Source: Taiwanofungus camphoratus
Lineage: Eukaryota > Basidiomycota > Agaricomycetes > Polyporales > Taiwanofungaceae
Assembly (NCBI GenBank): GCA_003999685.1
Contig: CP021225.1
Location: forward strand, 1,798,001-1,862,000
Direction: 5' to 3'
Length of the DNA stretch: 64,000 nt
The notes under the pieces are model-generated. The model saw nothing but the letters and a program-made list of their open reading frames with translations, was not told the origin of the DNA and searched no databases. Numbering within the stretch: position 1 is the first letter of the stretch; every line of letters starts with the position of its first letter. Both the position numbers and the translations under genes were made by a program. Shown piece after piece: positions 21,643-33,121 of this stretch.

Positions 21643-22941
21643 CTACTCCTTGTCGCCCGACTCTGGCTCAACTATGAAGCCATCACCCACAATCGCCTCC
21701 TGTTCCATGCGAATCAGCTCCAGGTTAAGGTCGTGGAGCATGGCACGGTGAAACACTAGGTTCACGCACTCCGCCCGAATCATGCGGATGGCAGCACAGG
21801 ACTGCTCATCGAGGTCGAGCGAGTCCAGGTTGTCCTGCTCGAGGTTCAGGTGACTACCGCCATCCAGGGGGACCTTGACAGCGGGATGATGTGGCTGCAT
21901 CATCCGACAACGCTTCGATCCACTGGCCTCCCCTGTTGAAGGTCCAGTGGAAGGGGCGAGTGCTGCAAAAAGAAGTGTTAGAAACACGACGTACAAACCG
22001 AGAAGTACTTACCTTGCTTCTTTGCGCCGCTGCGCATCTTCTTCGTCTTCCCCAAGACTGAGATGCCACCAAAGTAGCACCCCTGTGCCACCTGTATGCA
22101 GCAGTTGCATGCCGTAGCACCCTCCGACCAGGTGCACTCGACGGTCTGGGTACAGGTGCAACATTGATCGCACTATGAAAGAAGCGTTAGCCAAGTCGAA
22201 GACTTACAAACAAATGCGTACCTTCTCCCCCACCTGCTGCTTCCGCCGCGCAACTTGTGCCCAGTCAATCTTGGGTGCCATCGAGCCGTCACGATCGCCC
22301 TTTGACACCTTTTCACAAATCAGTAGAAAGATAGGAGGACCAAGCCACTTACAGCTGCATTGACCCCCTCATCCTCCCAAGCCCACTTCTTACCTTTCAA
22401 AGGAGCAGTGGCTCCTTCGAAGAGCTCCTCGGCCTCTTGCGCAAGACGAATGGCCGCTTCCTTCTCTCTAGCCAATCACTTGGCCACCTCTTGTTGGCAA
22501 CGCTCCTCCTCCAAGCGACGGACTTTGGCGGCGGCAGCGCACGCCTCTTCTTCCAAATGCCGCTCCTCCTCTGCACGGTGCACAATGGCGATGTTGATGG
22601 CCACGGAAAGCGCAGGCCACTCATCGCAGGCCCAGTGGACCCATGACTCAGCTGCACACTCAGTGAGGTCCTCGACGAGCATGACGATGTGTCCCTTGAC
22701 CTCAGGATCTTCAATGGCACCTTGGACCTTACGATACATACTCTACAATGAGATCAGCAGTGGTATAATAAGGAAGGACTAAGTCACTTACCAGGAGGCC
22801 CGCAACCTCCTGAGCCCACTCCTCCACCTCTCCGACAGAGGCAGACGCATCACAAGGCGTGTCAAGCGTGGCGATGAGGTGGCTGCGAGCACGTTGTGCG
22901 TGCAATAAGGCAAGAACGGGTGTCACAGAGCGGGCTGACAT
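21643..22941 (-). pseudogene. Cys-rich Zn2Cys6-like unknown protein, five exons, one TGA
   Basis: Splicing at GT-AG sites gives exons 22941-22792, 22742-22353, 22308-22222, 22172-22013 and 21962-21643, all in phase, for about 368 residues. The N-terminal half is helical and Glu/Ala/Arg-rich (coiled-coil-like). Exons 3-4 carry a cysteine cluster of the form CDQC...C...CNxC...GC, similar to a binuclear zinc cluster with widened spacing. The tail is acidic. A TGA at 22,476-22,478 interrupts AK and LAREKEAAIRLAQEAEEL and would be CGA (Arg) in an intact copy. Two extra cysteines in the cluster look like Arg-to-Cys (CGC to TGC) changes. The role is unknown. Its position beside retroelements and its decay suggest a repeat-associated family. 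Confidence 0.6.
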
Positions 22942-23541
22942 TGTGAAGCAGGAAGAAAATATGAAGCAGTTTAGAACGAAGAGGGGGGAGCGTGTCGAAT
23001 GTGGAACGACGAGCGAAGAAAAACAGCTAAGTCGCACTGGCTTAAATCCTCTTTGACGGCACGTGATCGGCATGAGTCACGAGAAGGTCAGAACTGCGCA
23101 GGTCCCCATAAAGCTTCGATCCAGTCACATCCATCAAGCTTCTAGGCGTCACGAGTGGATCGAGGACAGTCCAAATTCCAAAAAGGAGGAGATGATAGGT
23201 GCCAGGCCCTTCTAGGCCCCATGGAGTGCCCTCACTCGACCCTAGGACCTTAGTCATACCTTTGATGCCACTCAATGTGTCCGATACAGCCCAAAAAGCC
23301 ACCGCAGGACTCTCTGATGGCTTTGAATCACGCCACCGCCACTCCGCCAGTTCCGGTCCGATGTTCTGGTGTACCGTTCTCTCTATGCATAATACACCAC
23401 ATGCAGTTGCCACTCAATGTCCTCACACGTGACCGGTCTCGCCACTCCGATATTGCTTGATCTGCTATGATACGCCACTCGATGTACTCGATAATGCTAT
23501 GGCCCCAGGTCTTGTCTTAGTATATTTCATGCCACTCCATA
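22942..23541. repeat. Gene-free stretch with recurring GCCACTC motifs
   Basis: From about 23,270 to 23,600 the string GCCACTC recurs roughly every 30-70 bp, often followed by AATGT/GATGT-like bases (for example near 23,268, 23,335, 23,408, 23,447, 23,476, 23,531, 23,572 and 23,585). It looks like a degenerate minisatellite. No convincing gene is seen. Confidence 0.45.
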
Positions 23542-24164
23542 GTCCATAGTACACAAGTAGTTAGGATGCCACTCATACTATGCCACTCCCGATGCACCTT
23601 ACATTATAGTATAGTAGTATAAACACGATGTATGGTGTCTCGGAACAACAGAGAAGTTTTCCCCCATCCTGCAGAGCTCAAGAAGAGCACCTTTGATTCA
23701 GTCTCCTTTTGTGTTCTATTGTGTCCTTCCGTCTTTGATTATGTCCGAAGAGTTGCGTCTACCATCTGCCTTCTACAGTATTTTGAAGGGTTGCCTCTCG
23801 TCCGTCTTCAACACCCATCGAAGGGTTGCGTTCAGTCTTACATCCACCTTCAAGCCACATTGAAGGGTTGCGCTAGCATCTCGTCTCTAACACAAGTCCG
23901 CCTTCTACAGCAATTGAAGGGCTGCGTATCAGCTAAGTCCACATGTCTTGCCTCTCCTTAGTACAGCATAGTAGCGCATCGAAGCTACGTCGAGCAGTCA
24001 CGACACACGTCGTAGGTCATCGAAGGCCTTCATAGACATCTCTTGACCCATTTGAGACCAGGAACCCTTTGCTGCTGACTCTCCCCTCAACACTAACTAG
24101 TTCTATAGCTTTCCAGCTTCTCTAGGTCATATCCAGTTGGGGTTGGAGTGTTATAGAGTGCATC
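23542..24164 (+). repeat. Left arm of a large inverted repeat
   Basis: This 623-bp arm pairs with 25,684-26,338 in reverse complement. Shared landmarks include the outer end (CATAGTAC...AGTTAG.ATGCCACTC), the GATGCACCTTACATTATAGTA segment and the GTTGGAGTGTTATAG inner end. Between about 23,750 and 23,935 it contains about five units of a ~45-bp repeat marked by GAAGGGTTGCG. No coding capacity is recognised. Confidence 0.75.
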
Positions 24165-25031
24165 ATCGGAGCTACAGGGGAACTTGTATTCCAAAGGGAG
24201 AAGCGTGCACTGAGGGGTCTCTCTTCTACATAGTAAACTACCTCTGACTAAATAGGGGAGCGTGAGGTGAACTATTCTTGTGCGAAGTGATCCTTACGAG
24301 TTCAAAATGTGTACTAAAGCGCATGGGCTCCGAAGTGAACACGAGGAGGATAGAAACTAAATAGGAACTGAAACAGGGGAACTACGTATGATAGAAAGGT
24401 GACCAAGTCCATCCATGAGGGCGGGATGACTATCCGAGAGCAATCATGCACCGTGATCAACTGTTTTAGTGGGCTAAGAGCATACAAAGTTTCTAGCAGC
24501 GGGACTTGGCCTAATCAGGGTAGGAGGTGTTCTAAATGGGTAGGGGATTATATGGATGCACCATAGAAGGACCTTATGGCATAGGATCGAGACCCAGGGG
24601 GTGTGCAAGGCTTCCTAAGTCCAGCCTTTAGAGCTTCAGATCGTTTTCAAGCCTATCAGAGATGGCTGCAATCACAAGAGCTAGGAGAGACTTAGCTAAG
24701 ACTTCTCAGCTAAACCTGAAATGAGTGATGTAGTAGCTGGGGCCTAGATCCAATAGAACAGTATGAGAGGGCCGGCAGTGTCCGATAGTGGACTTAGCAA
24801 GAGTTAGGGACTTCGTGGCTAGCGTTCAAAACCTCGTAGCACCTCGTGCAACTTTGCAGGACTTCGTAAAGTGTTAGAAGGGTTTAGGAAGCAAAGGAGG
24901 TGTTAGAAACATTATAGGAACCTATTCCACCTGTTGTAGGCTGTAGAAGAGTCATAGGATGGTCTGTTAGAGGATCAGAAAGCTCCTAAAATCACGATTC
25001 AGGGCCCAAGAGGCTACAGGACTCATCAACA
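24165..25031 (+). repeat. 866-bp direct repeat, copy 1
   Basis: From ATCGGAGCTACAGGGGAACTT to GGACTCATCAACA this stretch recurs at 27,239-28,104 in the same orientation and nearly the same length. It begins exactly where the left foldback arm ends. No ORF or terminal inverted repeat is recognised. Confidence 0.75.
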
Positions 25032-25039
25032 TCATACTG

Positions 25040-25190
25040 TAGGTCATCAAAGACCTTCAAAGACATCTCTCAACCAATTTGAGATCGGGAACTCTTTGCT
25101 GCTGACTCTCCTTGCATACTAACTAGTTCTATAGCTTTTCAGCTTCTCTAGATCATACCCAGTAGGGGTTGGAGTGTTATAGAGCGTATC
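25040..25190 (+). repeat. Extra direct copy of the inner end of the left arm
   Basis: About 150 bp repeats 24,012-24,164 (TAGGTCATC.AAG.CCTTCA to GGTTGGAGTGTTATAGAG). Together with the arm end it flanks the 866-bp repeat on both sides. Confidence 0.7.
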
Positions 25191-25683
25191 AATGTGCCAG
25201 AACCCAGAGCGACCACTGGACCATTCCACCAGGGACTGATGGAGCGCTTCACCCCTCCACCCATTGTACCACCTCCCCCTGCTGCCCAACCCTGCTCTCC
25301 ACCTCTCTCCTACCACTGCAAATGGTTTGACCAACACACCAACTCACGCCTCAATGATAATGACTGGGATGATGATGTCCTGGAACTATACAGTGATGGT
25401 GAGCAATAAGGGACTTGCTTACCAGAGGTGGTGGCTGCAACCTTGCTGGGTCCTTACCCAGAGGCCACATGCTTGCATGGTACACAATGAAACACTCACA
25501 TTTAAAAGTTCAAGATAAAACACCCTCAATATTGCTTATCTGATGACACCAGCAGTCTAAAGCAACCAGTCAGAGATACTTGAAAATAAGCAGCTGATGC
25601 ATTTTTGCTGACTCACCACTAGCATTTGTACATCATACAATCACAATAACCTTAAGGGTCTTGAGACAATACAATGATATGAT
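25191..25683. other. Spacer of the foldback structure
   Basis: Unique AT-rich sequence between the copied arm end and the right arm. Only short frames are seen, with no recognisable protein. Confidence 0.4.
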
Positions 25684-26338
25684 GATATGCACTATAACAC
25701 TCCAACCCCAACTGGGTACAACCTAGAGAAGCTGGAAGGCTATAGAACAATTAGTGTGCAAGGGGAGAGTCAGCAGCAAAGGGTTCCTGATCTCAAATTG
25801 GTTGAGAGATGTCTATGAAGGTCTTTTGATGACCTACGACATGTGCCACAGCTGCTCAACATAGCTTTGATGTGCTACTATGCTATACTGTACTATAGAG
25901 AGATTGGATTAGAGACAAGATGCTAGTGCAACTCTTCAATGTGACTCGAAGACAGATGTAAAACTGGGGTACTGAACGCAACTCTTCGACAGATGTCAAG
26001 GACAGATAAAATGCAACCCTCTGACATGAGTCAAAGATGAACTGAAATGCAACCCTTCGATGGATGTCGAAGACAGACTAGATGCAACCCTTCAAGATAC
26101 TGTAGAAGGCAGATAGTAGATGCAACTCTTCGAACATAATTGAAGATGGAGAGATGCAGTAGAATGCAGTAGAAGACTGAATTAAAGGGGCTCTTCTTGA
26201 GCTCTGCAGGATGGAGGAAAACTTCTCTGTTGTTTCAAGACACCATACATCACATTTATACTACTGTACTATAATGTAAGGTGCATCGGGAGTGACATAG
26301 TACGAGTGGCATTCTAACTAATTGCGTACTATGAACTA
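25684..26338 (-). repeat. Right arm of the large inverted repeat
   Basis: The reverse complement of 23,542-24,164, including the five GCAACCCTTC-type units (25,925-26,150) and the outer AGTGGCATTCTAACTA end. The arms differ by scattered substitutions and small gaps, so the structure is not recent. Confidence 0.75.
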
Positions 26339-27238
26339 CGGTGATACAACCTAGGGGACCCTGGTATCTAGGAGTGCTCCATAACGTGGCTAAGAAGTAC
26401 TAGAGGGACTGTGGGGATGTGAGAAGAGAAGCCACAACCTGTATGATACCGGGAGACCTGTATGTCTTGTTTTATATAAGCAAGAGAGTAAGGGGTCAAG
26501 GGTCCTGTGCAACAGGATCTTGCTCCTATGTGCTAGACAATCCCGAAGACCTTACAAGACCCTCTAAAGTGTGTGACGTCCTTTGAAGTTCTGCGAAGTC
26601 CTTTGAAGTTTTTGCTAACATGCACTATCTGACTTTGTGGGCTGCGTAGAGTTAGGGAACAATAAGTCAATGGAATATGGGTTCAACTAATCAGCAAAGA
26701 ATATGAGACTGCTCTGAAGTCTTTAACCAAAGTTAGCTAAAGGGTGTAATGCTTCAAAGTTTGTTAGAGCGAGGTGTGCGAGATTTGACTAGCGTAGGAG
26801 ATCTGTAGAAGAGGTCAGATGGTTCAGGGAGTCAATATTTGGAATAGAGATGGGAGAATGAGGTCGCTGAAAGTTCTGAAATGTCTGTTGACTTCGAGGT
26901 GTAGGTCAGGGAGTTTAAAGGCATAGAGGGATGTACTATGACCTGAAATGGAGGCCATAGGAGAGTTATAGTGCTATCGTGGGACATAAGGATGGCGCAA
27001 TGTAAGCCTTTGGGTATAACTAAGGCAGAGGCCCACCAGATAGGTGCTATAGGATGTACTGAAGAGTGTGAAGTCACATCAACTTCGTGGATCGTAGTGC
27101 GCAGTTCGAGGAGTGTAGACGTACTTTATAGATATATTGTGAGTGTAGACATAGTTTTAGGGATACTGAAACGGAGCTAGGGTGGAGACTTAGGGGCTTA
27201 GGACTGTTTCTAAGGCTGCACTCGTGACACTCTCTGAG
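26339..27238. other. AT-rich gene-free spacer
   Basis: No recognisable coding sequence. Short recurring strings such as CTTTGAAGT and GAGTGTAGAC occur, but there is no clear repeat unit. Confidence 0.4.
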
Positions 27239-28104
27239 ATCGGAGCTACAGGGGAACTTGTATTCCAAAGGGAGAAGCGTGCACTGAGGGGTCTCTCTCG
27301 TACATGGTAAACTACCACTGACTAAATAGGAGAGAGTGAGGTGAACTATTCTTGTGCGAAGTGATCCTTACGAGTCCGAAATGTGTACTAAAGTGCATGG
27401 GCTCTGAAGTGAACACAAGGAGGATAGGAACTAAATAGGAACTGAAACAGGGGAACTACGTATGGTAGAAAGGTGACCAAGTTCACCTATAAGGGCAGGA
27501 TGACTATCTGAGAGTGGCATGCGCCATGATCAATTGTCTTAGTGGGCTAAGAGCATATGAAGTTTCTAGCAGCAGGACTTGTCCTAATCAGGGTAGGAGA
27601 TGCCCTAAATAGGTAGAGGATTATATGGATGTGTCGTAGAAGGACCTTATGGCATAGGATTGAGACCCAAAGGGTGTGCAAGGCTTCCTAAGTCCAGCCT
27701 TTGGAATTTCAGACTGTTTCAGAGACTATTGGAGGTGCCTACAGTCACAAGAGATCAGAGAGACTTGGCTAAGCTTTCCTAGCTAGGCCCAGAATGGATG
27801 ACATAGGAGCTGGGACCTGGACCCAATAAAACAATATAGGAGGGCCAGCAGTGTCCGATAGTGGACTTAGCAGGAGTTAGAAACTTCATACCTAGCGTTC
27901 AAAACTTTGTAGCACTTCACACAGCCTCACAGGACTTTATAAAGTGTTAGAAGGGTTTAGGATGCGAAGGATGCATTAGAAATGGCTTAGAAGCCTATCC
28001 CAGATGTCATAGGTTATAGAAGAGCTGTAGAATGGTCTGTGAGAGGATTAGGAAGCTCCTAAAATCATGATTTGAAGCCCAGGAGGCCATAGGACTCATC
28101 AACA
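27239..28104 (+). repeat. 866-bp direct repeat, copy 2
   Basis: The second copy of 24,165-25,031, collinear over its whole length with scattered substitutions. Its flanks are unrelated to those of copy 1. Confidence 0.75.
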
Positions 28105-28479
28105 AGATCTCATTGAGCACAATATCAAGCAAGTTTTCTGCTGTCTTTGGTTGTGCCAATATATCATAAGTGTTCAGCAAGTGTGCCTGAAGTTTGTCAG
28201 TCAATGTTCACATTAAAAGTCACACAGATATACTTCATACTCAACATTGATCATGGATGCAATCAATGCTGTTTTTGTCACATTTTTTCATTCATCACAT
28301 TCCAAATTTTGCTTTGCACATTCTTGACCATATTGCTCATCACCCTGTCCACTTCACCATCAAGTATTCACCCTGAAAGCTCCCTCCTATCTGACATTAA
28401 GGTCTCAGGTAATCATTTTTGGAAGAAAATGTGCCAGTAAGATTGCTCAACAAACAGCCATATTACAGACAACCATTAG

Positions 28480-28848
28480 TCAGCACAGGTCAGCTGCAAA
28501 TTCAGCCTGCTTTGAGTCTGGCCATTGTCCTGTAAGAGCTTCCATTATGCCATAAAAGGCCTCTGAATCTGACTCCAAAGCCTCTGAATTTGGACCTATT
28601 GTGTGTAATCGCTTCACCTGTGGTTCATTTATGTTCACTACATCAGAGTGTGATGAAGTTGCAGACAAAGAAATGATAGCAATGTAGGCATGCTCCTTGT
28701 TTGCCTTTGTCCATTTGCATGTGACCATTGTCTGATTTGCTGACTGTTGTACATCCAGTGGTGCATATGGACATCCTTTCACAAGATGCTTATAAAGCCC
28801 ATCAACCTTCCCAAAGTGAGCTGTAAAGCTTGCAATTACTAGTAACAA
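28480..28848 (-). pseudogene. Possible hAT/BED-finger transposase fragment
   Basis: This 122-codon frame contains HFGKVDGLYKHLVKGCPYAP, which resembles the segment after the cysteine pair in BED-type fingers at the N-terminus of hAT-like proteins of agaricomycetes. The cysteine pair itself and any catalytic domain are not seen. It is a fragment at best and could be chance. Confidence 0.3.
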
Positions 28849-30147
28849 GGTTAGTGAAGCTCTTCTGAATGGGACATTTGTAGTACCTTCTCACTGAATA
28901 TCCTTTTCTTCACATGCTGAGACAAAAGTCCCCTCTTCAGCAAAACAAAGCTCATTGACATGGATCTCTCAAACTTTTGCACTGGCACAGAATTCGCACT
29001 GTGCTTCCCAGTGACTGTGATCTGTTTTATAATGCCTGTCCCCCTTGTAAAAATGCTGCCAGACTAGATCAGAGGCCATGCAAGATAAAGTTATAGGAGT
29101 GATCCTCAATCATGTTGTGACAAGCCACAAGTATATATGTATTTTTTTGCCCTGGATATCAGTAACTATACACTAGAGCCTTAATTATGGTGAAACATAC
29201 TAGTGTAGCAGCAGCCCAAAGCTAGAGTATGTTTAACTGCACATGACCTATGTGCACCATGCTTGTCATGTGCTGACCTTTTGACCCATGGGTCTGACTG
29301 TGACAGGGGTCATGACCTGTCAAAAGTCCGGAGGTCAAGCTTGACCCTGCCAACACTGCATCACTGTAACCCCCGTACCATTAGCAGGTAACCTGAGGAC
29401 GACTTGTCGACCGTCAGGACCAGCACCTACGAGGTGCAACGCTCCCTCAAAAAAAAAGTGTCAACTTTCTATGACTAAGTGTGACTGTCAGATGACTTTA
29501 GATGACTATGTTTTTTTACAGAGTGTCACCCATGTCACCAACCCAGACATCAGAGGCAAAGCCACCAGACATTCAGAAGCATCCGTTCGCCAGAAAGTTC
29601 AGCTCCGAACGGCTGGTTCTGAGACTAGCCGACTAGTTGCGAACTGGCACAACACTGGCTGGCAGAATTGCCAGGGCAATTGCAGAATTCCGATGTGCAT
29701 TTATCAATCATCAAAGCACTGTAATATCTACGGTAATACATGATACAGAGCACGGAGCTAATAATACATGATCTTACCGGATCAACGACAGACCAAGAAC
29801 ATGGACAGGAAAGGCATACACGAGCGCAAAGCGCAATAATCAGACGCGTGTATAAGACGGATACTATCATATGAGAATCGCGACACACGCTCAACGCCTC
29901 CGCAACATGCACTGCATTTATAGTCCGCACGTCGCGTCGCACATCGTCGCCATTAGGAAGAGGTTCGTAAAAATAGAAAAAGCTCGTAGTCGGAAAACAC
30001 CTCTGCCAACGTATCACATCATCGTCGCAGTGAGAACGGCGGCACCTATTACAATGCGCGTGCGAGCCCGACCTGCCCTCATCTGCGTGTCGCGCCCGCA
30101 GGCAGGCCTGCCCTCAGCAGCAAAAGGTCCATCCTCTCCACACCGAC
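28849..30147. other. Gene-free border between repeat island and host genes
   Basis: AT-rich to about 29,400, with several TGACC/GGTCA half-sites and the palindrome GGTCATGACC inside TGACAG...CTGTCA at 29,301-29,322. From about 29,750 base composition shifts towards that of the host genes. The last few hundred bases are the expected 3' region of the minus-strand regulator gene. Confidence 0.5.
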
Positions 30148-33121
30148 TTACAGCGGCACGCCCGCACCCGCCGCGCTCGAGCCCGGCACGCCGCCCGCGA
30201 CCGTCGTCGGGCAGCTCATCCTGCGATGGCGATCGGTCAATCCGACGATCGGGCGGTTCGCGATCTTGCCCGCGAGATTTGCATCCTCGTCCGCGCCCGT
30301 CGACACCGACCGCGGCTTCGCCGCCAGCTCCCCGTCCCCGTCCTCCTCGTCATCGTCACCGTCGCCGTCGCCCTCGTCCACGGCGTCCTCGTCCCATCCC
30401 GCGGGCCCAAGTAGCGCGCGCTTCGAGTGCTCCGGCCCGAGCGTCTGCGACGCAAGGCGCTTGAAAGACGGCCGGTACGACGACGCGTCCGAGTCGGTCC
30501 CGCAGTCGCTTCCCACCGCCGTGCTCGACGCCGCAGAGCCCGGGCGCATGCTCTGCTGACCGCAGCTGGACGAGCCCCGCGACGGGTGCTGCTGGTGCCC
30601 TGCGTGCGCCTTGCCCGCATTTTCCGAGCCAAACACATACGCGAGCGAGGACGTCGATGCCGTGGACGACGGCCGGTTCAGGAGGTCTGTGATTCTGTTG
30701 CCCATCGCTGGGGGAGGCGGGAGGTGCGTCGCCACCGGGCTACCATTTTTGCTGCCGCCCGCATCATGCGCATGCGTCTGCTGTTGTTGCGAGCCGGCAG
30801 CATGGGGGTTTGTGCTCCCTGACGGGAGCGTCGCCTTGCGCTTCGGGACGAGGTTGAGCGTCATGGGCGCCTTGCGCGCGAGGACCGCCTGTTCGTAGCT
30901 CTTCAGGTCCTCCGTATCATGCAGCGTCGTGCGCATCGACGAGAACGTGCCCGTGCCCGCGCCACCCTGGCCACGCGCCTGATCCGCACGCTGCTGCTGC
31001 TGCTGTTGCTGCTGCGGACCCGGATGCGGGTGCGGATTTTCGTGCTCCCCGCGCCGCGCGTGGTCCAGCGTGAGGTTGAAGCGGCTCAGCGGCGGGAACG
31101 CGCTGACCGGGTCGGCGTGCAGCGGCGGCGTCTTCATGCTCGGCAGCGATGCGACGCGCGAGTGCCTCCTCGTTGGCGACGGGCGCCCGCTCCCGAGCAT
31201 CTGGGCCATGCCCGTGCCCGTGCCCGTGCCCGTGGGCGTGGCGAGCGCGAGCGCGGATGCACCCCCGGGGCCGCTGAGCGGCGTGCGCATGTACATCTTC
31301 CAAAAGTCCCTTAGCTCCTTCGCGTCCGCATCGCCGCGGCCCGTCTTGAGCGCGGCGATGAGGTCCTGCGTGGGCGTGAGCATGCTCGCGCCGTTGCTGC
31401 TGTTGCCACTTCCGCCGCCGTGCTCTGCGCCAAGGCCGGAGAAGAATGGGGCCGAGTCTGCGGAAAGACCCGCAAGGACGTTTGGGTCATCGAGGGACAT
31501 CAGCCCGAACGCGGACGAGAATCCGCCCTCGCCCTGGACGTCGCCGGCGCCGCGGCCATACTCGTGCTTGCTCGCATTATCGTGCGCGTCATCAACAGTG
31601 GGAAAGCCCTGCATGGCGTACGCCTGCTGGTGCCGTGCGTGCGGGTGCTGGTCCGTCGGGGGCAGATGCACGGTGCTCGAGTTGGCGCTGCCGGGGACCG
31701 AGCGGGCGCCGTCGCTGCCGAAATCGTCGTTCAATTCTTCCGCGCGGTGGCGAAAGGCAAGCCCGGGCGCATGTGGGTGTGGGTGGTACCCATTCCCGTC
31801 TGGGGCGGATAGGGGTGGAAACGCATGTCCGCCTCCGCCTCCGTGCGCGGGCGGATGGGTCTGAAGCGCCGATTCCCCGGCGGCGACGGCGTCTTCTCTT
31901 CCGCCACCGGGAAAGGACTGGCGCGGCTGGGCATACGGCTCGCCGTGCGCGCGGTCCTGTCGGTGACCGTCGACCGGAAAGGACTGCTGGTGTTGCTGCT
32001 GGTGCGGATGCGCCCACCCGGACGACGTGGGGACGGGCAGGGTGTACCGATTGAACTGCGTCTGCGGCTGAGGGTCGCCGTACAGGCCCGGCACGACGCC
32101 GTCGCCCGGCGGAGGGATATTGCTATTCATGGCGAGCGAGCCGTTGGGAAGGACACCCGCGCGGCTGAGGAGCTCGGCCTGGGCGCGATAGCGGGCCATC
32201 AGTTCGGGCGAGCCGTCGAGGGAGGTGGACGGCGACGCGCGGGCGCCGTAGCTCTGCGCATAGACGGACGACGACGCCTGGGGGAGGCCAAAGTCGGCGC
32301 TGGGGTTGGCGCCGGGGCCCGAGTAGACGTTTGGAAAGCCAAAAGAGGTAGGCGCGGGGGGTGCGAGCATAAAGTCGTCGGGGAGGAGGGCGTGGCGGGG
32401 GGGCTGCTGGGATTGGTTGGGGACGGGGTGGCCGGGGCCCTGTGGTGCTGTCTGACGGTGGAATTTGACGTAGGTGCAGCGGCACTTGCGTTGGACGCAT
32501 TTGGCTATGGGGTACAAAGGGGATGATGTCAGCGGCGGGGGGGAAGAAGGAGGAGGAAAAGGAGGGGCATACAACAGGGGTTGGCGCCATCGCAGGGGAG
32601 GCTGGACTGGACGCACTGGTCACAGGCCTGCTTTGAGGTGGTAGCGCGGGAGGCGGCGGCAGCGCCTTTGCGCCTGTTGGGCGCGGTGGTTGTTGGTGGT
32701 TTTTCAGAGGCGTGACACTTGTTTACGTGACGCGAAAGGAGGTCGCTGGGGGCCAAGTGAATAAATATGCATGGCGAGAGCGAGAGATGGTGTGTACCTT
32801 CTGGCGAACTGGTCGCCGCAGTGCTGGCATTTATATGGGCGATCGCCGGTGTCTGGGGAGAAGAAAGAGGGGTGAGCAGAGTGGGGGGAGGAGGGGCGGG
32901 GCTGGTGCTCCACGAAGAGGGAGAGGGCGGGGCCGGGCGGGGGGAGGGGCGCGGGAAGAGAAAAGAGGCGGGCTTACGGGAGCGCATGTGTCTGGCGACA
33001 TGCTGCGGACGGGTGAAGGTGGACTGGCAGACGGGACACTGGACAAGGGCGGGTGGATGGTCAGCTCGGGGGACGACGAGGAGGAGGAGGAGAGGGAGCG
33101 TACTTTGTGATCGCCGGCCAT
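30148..33121 (-). CDS. Transcription factor with two C2H2 fingers and a Zn2Cys6 cluster
   Basis: A nuclear DNA-binding regulator by its domains. Exons 33121-33104, 33038-32978, 32852-32798, 32745-32573 and 32504-30148 join in phase to 887 residues, with GT-AG introns of 65, 125, 52 and 68 bp. Residues 7-56 form two C2H2 fingers (CPVCQSTFTRPQHVARHMRS, then CQHCGDQFARSDLLSRHVNKCH), and residues 86-112 a Zn2Cys6 cluster with C-x2-C-x6-C-x5-C-x2-C-x6-C spacing. The remaining ~770 residues are low-complexity (Ser, Pro, Gly, His and a poly-Gln run near 31,000) with an acidic stretch near the end. No fungal-specific regulatory (MHR) domain was recognised. The start is fixed by the short first exon MAGDHK. 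Targets are unknown. It lies 340 bp downstream of the uricase stop, on the same strand. Confidence 0.82.

Noticed and set aside
23042-23413. 123-codon minus-strand ORF
   Set aside because: No splice context or motif, and it lies in the repeat-rich stretch; not supportable as a gene.
23750-23935. GAAGGGTTGC units as a CRISPR array
   Set aside because: The units are degenerate, the genome is fungal, and they are explained as tandem repeats in a foldback arm.
30427-32526. Several long plus-strand ORFs opposite the regulator gene
   Set aside because: Arg/Ala-rich shadows of GC-rich coding sequence, with no family motif.
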